A DNA stretch of 10,077 nucleotides, taken from an uncultured Blautia sp. (GTDB taxonomy: Bacteria > Bacillota > Clostridia > Lachnospirales > Lachnospiraceae). Positions 5,796 through 10,077 of the stretch are shown here, piece by piece; the first letter of the stretch is position 1; each line of letters opens with the position of its first letter. The position numbers and the translations under genes are program-made. Under the pieces are notes generated by a model, which was not told the origin of the DNA, did no database searches, and saw nothing but the letters and a program-made list of their open reading frames with translations. The stretch covers positions 1 through 10,077 of the forward strand of contig URHS01000069.1 of NCBI GenBank assembly GCA_900547685.1, written 5' to 3'.

Positions 5796-6803
5796 ATGAA
5801 GAAAAAAGTTTTAGTTATGATTTTAGGTGCGATTTTAACAACAGGTCTCTTTACCGGATGCAATGGCAAAAGTAATGAGGGAAAAGAAGGGGTTTATCGT
5901 ATTGGTATTTCCCAGTTTGCAGAACATGGTTCTTTAGATAATTGCCGTGAAGGATTTTTGGAAGGACTGAAAGAGGAAGGCATTGAAGAAGGAAAAAATC
6001 TGGAAATTGATTTGGATAATGCAAATTCAGATACTGCTACAGCAGCGCAGATTTCGGATAAATTTGTATCAGATAAAGTAGATTTGATTTGTGCTATTGC
6101 AACACCAAGTGCGCAGGCAGCTTATAACAGTGCAGCTAATACAGAAATCCCTGTTATATATACAGCAGTGACAAATCCGGAAGAAGCAGAACTTTCAAAA
6201 GAAGATAAAACACCGGTAGGAAGGGTCACAGGAACAAGTGATCGGCTTCCTGTAGAAGCACAGTTGAAAATGATTCGTGAAATGCTTCCGGACGCAAAAA
6301 CAATTGGTATTTTATATACTACCAGTGAAGCCAATTCCGTTCATAGCATTAAAGAATATGAGAAATATGCGAAAGATTATGGATTTACTTTAGAAACGGC
6401 AGGTGTTACAAATACTTCGGAAGTATCTTTAGCAGCAGCAGGATTATTAGAAAAAGTGGATTGTCTTACAAATCTTACAGACAATACAGTAGTCAGTGTT
6501 TTACCAACAATTTTAGAGCAGGCAAATAAGAAAGGCATTCCTGTATTTGGCAGTGAAATCGAGCAGGTGAAGATGGGATGTCTGGCAGCAGAAGGTTTAG
6601 ATTATATTAATCTCGGCAAAGAAACCGGAAAAATGGCAGCAAAAATTTTAAAGGGTGAGGAAAAAGCTGAAGAAATGTCCTATAAGATTTTTGAAGAGAG
6701 TAGCCTTTATATCAACGAAAAAGCAGCAGAGAATTTAAAAATAGAATTTTCTGAAGAGCTGAAAAACAGAGCAGAGGAAATATTTACAGAAATTGAAGGA
6801 TAA
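5796..6803 (+). CDS. trpX: Tryptophan ABC transporter substrate-binding lipoprotein
   Basis: This 335-residue extracytoplasmic binding protein (ABC_sub_bind family, PF04392) captures substrate for the permease. I chose ATG 5796 because GGAG at 5784-5787 is 8 bases upstream and a signal peptide follows directly; the open frame extends upstream to 5700, but that part lies in the T-box terminator. Residues 1-21 are a lipoprotein signal (MKKK, a hydrophobic core, then LFTG) with the lipid-carrying cysteine at C22. F rather than L at -3 makes the lipobox slightly unusual. The mature part has the family marks YRIGISQFAEHGSLD (about 34-48), ATPSAQAAYN, PVIYTAVTNPEEA, TIGILYTTSEANS and GIPVFGSEIEQVK. 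The tryptophan assignment rests on the upstream UGG T-box and on the trpX-trpY-trpZ gene order known in Firmicutes; the protein sequence alone does not prove the ligand. Confidence 0.88.
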   Translation: MKKKVLVMILGAILTTGLFTGCNGKSNEGKEGVYRIGISQFAEHGSLDNCREGFLEGLKEEGIEEGKNLEIDLDNANSDTATAAQISDKFVSDKVDLICAIATPSAQAAYNSAANTEIPVIYTAVTNPEEAELSKEDKTPVGRVTGTSDRLPVEAQLKMIREMLPDAKTIGILYTTSEANSVHSIKEYEKYAKDYGFTLETAGVTNTSEVSLAAAGLLEKVDCLTNLTDNTVVSVLPTILEQANKKGIPVFGSEIEQVKMGCLAAEGLDYINLGKETGKMAAKILKGEEKAEEMSYKIFEESSLYINEKAAENLKIEFSEELKNRAEEIFTEIEG

Positions 6804-6820
6804 GAAAAGAGGAAAAGAAA

Positions 6821-7720
6821 ATGGATTTTGCAATTAGTATTATTGAGCAGGGACTGATTTATGGCATTTTAGCTTTAGGTGTATATATTACCTATAAGAT
6901 TTTAGATTTTCCCGATTTAACTGTAGATGGAAGTTTTCCTTTAGGGGCAGCAGTAACAGCGGCACTTTTAAAATCCGGTGTGAACCCATATCTCACATTG
7001 CCTGCGGCATTTTTGGCAGGCGCTGCAGCCGGACTTTGCACAGGACTTATTCATGTGAAATGCAAAGTCAGGGATTTGCTTTCAGGAATTATTATGATGA
7101 CAGCTTTGTATACAGTCAATTTAATGGTGGCGGGAACTAACAATGTGCCTTTATTTTCCAAAGAAACTATTTTTAAAAATGATTTTTTAGATGGCATATT
7201 TAGCGGAAGCAGTTCAAAATATAGTGCTTTGATTATTATTTTACTGGTTGTTCTTATCAGTAAGATTGCATTGGATGAATATTTGAAAACAAAATCAGGA
7301 TATTTGTTAAGAGCAGTAGGAGATAATGAAAATCTTGTTACTTCCCTTGCGAAGAACAAAGGAAATGTAAAAATTTTAGGTTTGTCTATTGCCAATGGAC
7401 TGGTTGCATTAAGCGGCTGTATTTCCTGCCAGCAGCAGGGGGTATTTGAAATTTCTTCCGGAACAGGAGCTATTGTAGTAGGTCTTGCAAGCGTAATTGT
7501 AGGAACCAGTTTTTATAAAATGTTGAAAAAAATCTCCTTTATCAAGGTGACAACCTTTGTATTTTTGGGGGCAATTCTTTACAAAGCATGCACGGGAATT
7601 GCCATTTTATACTTCCCGCCTCAGGCAATGAAGATGATTTCAGCATTGTTCCTTTTAGGTGTGTTAGTCTTAATTCTGGTTGTTGATAAAAAAGAAAAGA
7701 GAGGGAAAAGTCATGCTTGA
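6821..7720 (+). CDS. trpY: Tryptophan ABC transporter permease
   Basis: This 299-residue membrane protein of the branched-chain-type permease family (BPD_transp_2, PF02653) forms the channel for substrate delivered by TrpX. It has about eight or nine predicted membrane segments. The N-terminal pattern GLIYGILALGVYITYKILDF followed by PDLTVDGSFPLGAA (residues 11-44) is characteristic of permeases paired with ABC_sub_bind proteins. The cytoplasmic coupling stretch lies about residues 160-198 (GYLLRAVGDNENLV and onward to LSG). A GAGGA ribosome site precedes ATG 6821, 17 bases after trpX. The 3' end overlaps the ATPase gene by 8 bases, indicating translational coupling. The tail is basic (KKEKRGK). 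Confidence 0.9.
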   Translation: MDFAISIIEQGLIYGILALGVYITYKILDFPDLTVDGSFPLGAAVTAALLKSGVNPYLTLPAAFLAGAAAGLCTGLIHVKCKVRDLLSGIIMMTALYTVNLMVAGTNNVPLFSKETIFKNDFLDGIFSGSSSKYSALIIILLVVLISKIALDEYLKTKSGYLLRAVGDNENLVTSLAKNKGNVKILGLSIANGLVALSGCISCQQQGVFEISSGTGAIVVGLASVIVGTSFYKMLKKISFIKVTTFVFLGAILYKACTGIAILYFPPQAMKMISALFLLGVLVLILVVDKKEKRGKSHA

Positions 7721-8486
7721 GTTAAAACATATTCATAAATATTATAATCCTGGAACTGTCCATGAAATGTGTTTGTTTGAAGATTTTAATTTAACTATAG
7801 AAAAAGGGGAATTTGTATCGATTGTAGGCAGCAATGGTTCCGGCAAGACTTCTCTTTTAAATATTATCTGCGGAAGTATTGAACTTGATGAAGGAAAAAT
7901 TTTGGTAGACGGAAAGGATATTACAAAGCAAAAAGAATACAAACGTCTGGAAAAAATCGGACGTGTGTACCAAAATCCGGCAATGGGAACCTGCCCTTCC
8001 ATGACAATATTAGAAAACATGGCAATGGCAGATAATAAAGGAAAATCCTTTGGCTTAAAAAGAGGGACAGATAAGAAGCGCATTGCTTTTTATAAAGAAG
8101 AACTAGCTAGATTACAACTTGGATTAGAAGATAAACTGAATACAAAAGTAGGGGCTCTATCAGGAGGGCAGAGGCAGGCACTGGCACTTTTGATGAGTAC
8201 CATGACACCTATTGATTTTTTGATTTTAGATGAGCATACAGCAGCTTTAGACCCTAAGACAGCAGATTTAATTATGGAATTAACAGAGAAAATTGTCAGA
8301 GAAAAACAACTGACAGCTATTATGGTGACTCATAATCTTCGTTATGCCGTAGAATATGGGGACAGACTTCTTATGCTGCATCAGGGAAATGCAGTTATGG
8401 ATGCTGCAGCAGAAAAAAAGAAAGAAATAAAAATTGAGGATATTTTAGATAAGTTTAACGAAATAAGCATAGAGTGTGGAAATTAA
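7713..8486 (+). CDS. trpZ: Tryptophan ABC transporter ATPase
   Basis: This 257-residue cytoplasmic ATPase powers the TrpXY importer. All ABC motifs are present: Walker A GSNGSGKT at residues 39-46, Q-loop Q87, signature LSGGQ at 149-153, Walker B FLILDE at 169-174 with catalytic E174, D-loop ALDP at 178-181, and switch histidine H207. The ending EHTAALDP after Walker B is typical of the ATPases paired with ABC_sub_bind proteins. I chose ATG 7713 because GAGAGGG lies just upstream and the protein then starts MLELKHIHKYY, the normal N-terminus. An in-frame TTG at 7680 would extend it into trpY without a domain reason. It overlaps trpY by 8 bases. No clear terminator follows before the nrd promoter. 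Confidence 0.92.
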   Translation: MLELKHIHKYYNPGTVHEMCLFEDFNLTIEKGEFVSIVGSNGSGKTSLLNIICGSIELDEGKILVDGKDITKQKEYKRLEKIGRVYQNPAMGTCPSMTILENMAMADNKGKSFGLKRGTDKKRIAFYKEELARLQLGLEDKLNTKVGALSGGQRQALALLMSTMTPIDFLILDEHTAALDPKTADLIMELTEKIVREKQLTAIMVTHNLRYAVEYGDRLLMLHQGNAVMDAAAEKKKEIKIEDILDKFNEISIECGN

Positions 8487-8492
8487 CAACCC

Positions 8493-8521
8493 TTGAAATA
8501 AACTATATATCGTGTTAATAT
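8493..8521 (+). promoter_or_regulatory. Predicted sigma-A promoter (extended -10) for the ribonucleotide reductase gene
   Basis: TTGAAA at 8493-8498 and TAATAT at 8516-8521 are separated by 17 bases, with TG at 8513-8514 as an extended -10. Transcription should start near 8528. The spacer is filled by an NrdR-box-like palindrome, which supports this being the regulated promoter. Confidence 0.62.
8500..8515. promoter_or_regulatory. NrdR box (first site)
   Basis: Bases 8500-8515 match the known NrdR palindrome ACACTATATATTGTGT at 14 of 16 positions, as I align it. The site fills the space between the -35 and -10. NrdR is the ATP/dATP-sensing repressor of ribonucleotide reductase genes, so binding here should shut the promoter. 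Confidence 0.72.
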
Positions 8522-8535
8522 CATATATATTGACT
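8520..8535. promoter_or_regulatory. Weaker second NrdR-box-like site
   Basis: Bases 8520-8535 keep the central TATATATTG of the NrdR box but match only about 11 of 16 positions. It starts 20 bases after the first site, about two helical turns, which suits cooperative binding. It overlaps the end of the -10 and the predicted start. Being AT-rich, it could be chance. Confidence 0.45.
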
Positions 8536-8557
8536 AAATATAGTGGAGGGTGAAAGA

Positions 8558-9676
8558 ATGAACGTTGAAGAATGGCTGGGTAGCGAAAACCAGCTTGGAA
8601 TGGATATCTGGAATAAAAAATACAGGAATGAACAAGAGGATTTTGAAGGTTGGATTGCACGTGTCAGTGGTGGGAATGAAGAAATCGCAAAGTACATAAA
8701 AGAAAAAAAATTTCTTTTTGGAGGAAGAATTTTATCCAATCGAGGGCTGGATAAGCAGGGGAAAAAGGTAACATATTCGAACTGCTATGTCGTTGAACCG
8801 CCGGAAGATAATATAGAAAGTATTTTTGATTGTGCAAAAAAACTGGCACGTACCTACAGCTATGGCGGAGGTTGTGGCGTGGATATTTCCAAACTCAGTC
8901 CAAGAGGTGCGAAAATTAATAATGCAGCAAAGGAGACTAGCGGAGCTGTATCTTTTATGGAGTTATATTCTCTTGTAACGTCTTTAATTGGACAAAACGG
9001 AAGAAGGGGAGCGTTGATGATTTCCATTGACTGCTCCCATCCTGACGTTCAGGAATTTATTGAATTAAAAACAGACTTGGAAAAAGTAAATACAGCCAAT
9101 ATTTCTGTGCGTATTCATGAAGACTTTATGGAAGCAGTAAAGAAAAATGAAGAATATCGGCTGCACTATACAAGAGAAGTGACGGGACAGGTAATTGAGC
9201 GCATGGTAAATGCCAGAGAATTATTTCACCGAATTACAGAAACTAATTGGGATTATGCAGAACCGGGAGCGCTGTTCTGGGATCGAATTACAGGTTGGAA
9301 TTTGTTGAGCAATACCAAGGAATTTTCTTATGCCGGCGTCAATCCTTGTGCAGAAGAACCTTTGCCAGCAGGAGGAAGTTGTCTTTTGGGAAGTATAAAT
9401 CTTTCTGCTTTTGTGGAAAATCCTTTTACAGAAGAAGCTTATTTTGATTTTGAAGAATTTAAACGTTGTGTACAGGCATCTGTAAAAGCTTTAAATGAAG
9501 TATTAGAAGAAGGATTGCCTTTGCATCCCCTTCCGGAGCAGAGGGAAAGCGTCAGTCAATGGCGTCAGATTGGATTGGGAATTATGGGGCTTGCAGACGC
9601 ACTGATAAAACTGGGACTTACTTATGGAGAAGAAGATGCAGTTTCCGTTTGTGACAGAATTGGTTTTGCTATGGCA
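8558..9676 (+). other. nrdJ: nrdJ-like portion of the chimera (3'-truncated)
   Basis: This segment reads as an intact class II reductase N-terminal half with no frameshift. Its last recognisable family residues are WRQIGLGIMGLADALIKLGL (335-354) and YGEEDAVSVCDRIGFAMA (356-373). In normal relatives the helix after this point continues toward S-A-x-L-A-K-E type sequence, but here it does not. The substrate site cysteines and radical cysteine are present; what is lost is everything after the first half of the ten-stranded barrel. Confidence 0.85.
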
Positions 9677-10077
9677 GAAGCTTACGCAAAAGCAGGAGCA
9701 AAGATTGCATTTAACTGCAGAGGACAGGAACATTTGGAAACGGCTCTGGCAAATTATAAAGCAAAAGGTATTGATGCAAAAGGCTATATCTGTGACGTAA
9801 CAGATGAAGAACAGGTTGCAAATATGGTAGCAGATATTGAAAAAGAGCTGGGGACCATTGATATCTTAGTAAATAATGCGGGAATTATCAAACGTATTCC
9901 AATGACAGAGATGAGCGCAGCAGAATTCCGTCAGGTAATCGACATTGACTTGAATGCGCCGTTTATCGTGTCAAAAGCAGTTATTCCGGGAATGATTAAA
10001 AAAGGACATGGAAAAATCATCAACATTTGTTCTATGATGAGCGAATTAGGACGTGAAACAGTATCTGCTTATGCAGC
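8558..10077 (+). CDS. Chimeric frame: class II ribonucleotide reductase N-terminal half fused to a 5'-truncated SDR dehydrogenase (runs off the window)
   Basis: GGAGG at 8545-8549 precedes ATG 8558, and the frame stays open through 506 codons to the window edge. Residues 1-367 are an adenosylcobalamin-dependent (class II, NrdJ-type) ribonucleotide reductase. Visible marks are FLFGGRILSNRG (53-64), SNCYV with redox Cys C76, SYGGGCGVDISKLSPRGA, GRRGALMIS (148-156), the radical-site motif NPCAE (N262, C264, E266), and second redox Cys C275 in GSCLLGSINL. From about residue 368 (IGFAMAEAYAKAGAKI) the sequence becomes a gluconate 5-dehydrogenase-like SDR. Class II enzymes are usually 700 residues or more, so the back half of the barrel and the phosphate-binding and C-terminal elements are absent. 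The product as written should not work as a reductase. NrdR-like control matches the 5' half only. Confidence 0.85.
   Translation, partial: MNVEEWLGSENQLGMDIWNKKYRNEQEDFEGWIARVSGGNEEIAKYIKEKKFLFGGRILSNRGLDKQGKKVTYSNCYVVEPPEDNIESIFDCAKKLARTYSYGGGCGVDISKLSPRGAKINNAAKETSGAVSFMELYSLVTSLIGQNGRRGALMISIDCSHPDVQEFIELKTDLEKVNTANISVRIHEDFMEAVKKNEEYRLHYTREVTGQVIERMVNARELFHRITETNWDYAEPGALFWDRITGWNLLSNTKEFSYAGVNPCAEEPLPAGGSCLLGSINLSAFVENPFTEEAYFDFEEFKRCVQASVKALNEVLEEGLPLHPLPEQRESVSQWRQIGLGIMGLADALIKLGLTYGEEDAVSVCDRIGFAMAEAYAKAGAKIAFNCRGQEHLETALANYKAKGIDAKGYICDVTDEEQVANMVADIEKELGTIDILVNNAGIIKRIPMTEMSAAEFRQVIDIDLNAPFIVSKAVIPGMIKKGHGKIINICSMMSELGRETVSAYA
9659..10077 (+). pseudogene. Gluconate 5-dehydrogenase-like SDR portion lacking its N-terminus (right side cut by window)
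   Basis: From residue 368 of the frame the sequence matches the SDR enzyme that interconverts gluconate and 5-ketogluconate with NAD(P). Marks are AEAYAKAGAKIAFN (373-386), KGIDAKGYICDVTDEE with the conserved Asp (D413), DILVNNAGIIKRIPM with NNAG at 439-442, DLNAPFIVSKAVIPGMIKKG (464-483, split here), GHGKIINICSMMSELGRE with likely catalytic Ser S492, and SAYA with catalytic Tyr Y505. The Lys of YxxxK lies beyond the window. Missing is the first 20 or so residues, which carry the TGxxxGIG cofactor loop; IGFAMA follows exactly where that loop would end. No separate start codon or ribosome site would restore it. Confidence 0.82.

Noticed and set aside
7051..7395. Minus-strand open frames within trpY and trpZ (also 7742-8083)
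   Set aside because: They are antisense to genes with clear family motifs and have no recognisable domains or ribosome sites.
8487..8557. Terminator at the end of the trp operon or a cobalamin riboswitch before nrdJ
   Set aside because: The only symmetry is AT-rich NrdR-type palindromes without a T run, and the space is far too short for a cobalamin riboswitch.
9247..9447. Plus-strand 66-residue open frame inside the reductase portion
   Set aside because: It is in another frame within well-conserved reductase sequence, including the radical-site region, so it is a shadow.
1..10077. CRISPR array, tRNA or rRNA genes, insertion sequences, prophage att sites
   Set aside because: I saw no regularly spaced repeats, no tRNA or rRNA sequence, no transposase motifs and no flanking terminal repeats in the window.

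Overview
The window is AT-rich and almost every gene is on the + strand. It looks like a low-GC Clostridia chromosome, most likely a gut Lachnospiraceae. The evidence is a tryptophan T-box leader, strong Shine-Dalgarno sites, the style of the class II ribonucleotide reductase N-terminus, and a DUF2975/HTH/DUF4173 cluster. The family-level assignment is an inference from protein style, not a database result.

Layout. Positions 1-1860 hold the end of an unidentified gene (possibly an ABC ATPase) and two overlapping ABC-2-type membrane proteins. Positions 1861-1961 are a compact control region: a 7-bp palindrome, an extended -10 promoter, and a long terminator-like hairpin that encloses the promoter's -10. 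Positions 1962-3976 encode a DUF2975 membrane protein, a 71-residue Cro/C1-type regulator and a DUF4173 membrane protein, probably one operon. Positions 3977-5413 carry a promoter overlapped by a 10-bp inverted repeat, then a MATE-family exporter. Positions 5394-8486 form a predicted tryptophan uptake operon. Its promoter begins inside the end of the MATE gene and is followed by a T-box riboswitch with specifier UGG (Trp) and an intrinsic terminator. The genes that follow encode a substrate-binding lipoprotein (TrpX), a permease (TrpY) and an ATPase (TrpZ). Uncharged tRNA-Trp should stabilise the antiterminator and turn the transporter on.

Positions 8487-10077 begin as a normal class II (adenosylcobalamin-dependent) ribonucleotide reductase gene. 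It has a promoter overlapped by one strong and one weaker NrdR-box-like site. After about 367 codons the frame runs, with no stop, into the body of a short-chain dehydrogenase closely resembling gluconate 5-dehydrogenase, which lacks its N-terminal nucleotide-binding motif. The join falls at the sequence IGFAMA-E/D, which both families can carry. The reading frame is still open at the window edge. This RNR-SDR chimera is the most unusual thing here. It could be a real deletion or recombination at microhomology, or an assembly join at a short shared sequence. The window alone cannot decide between them.
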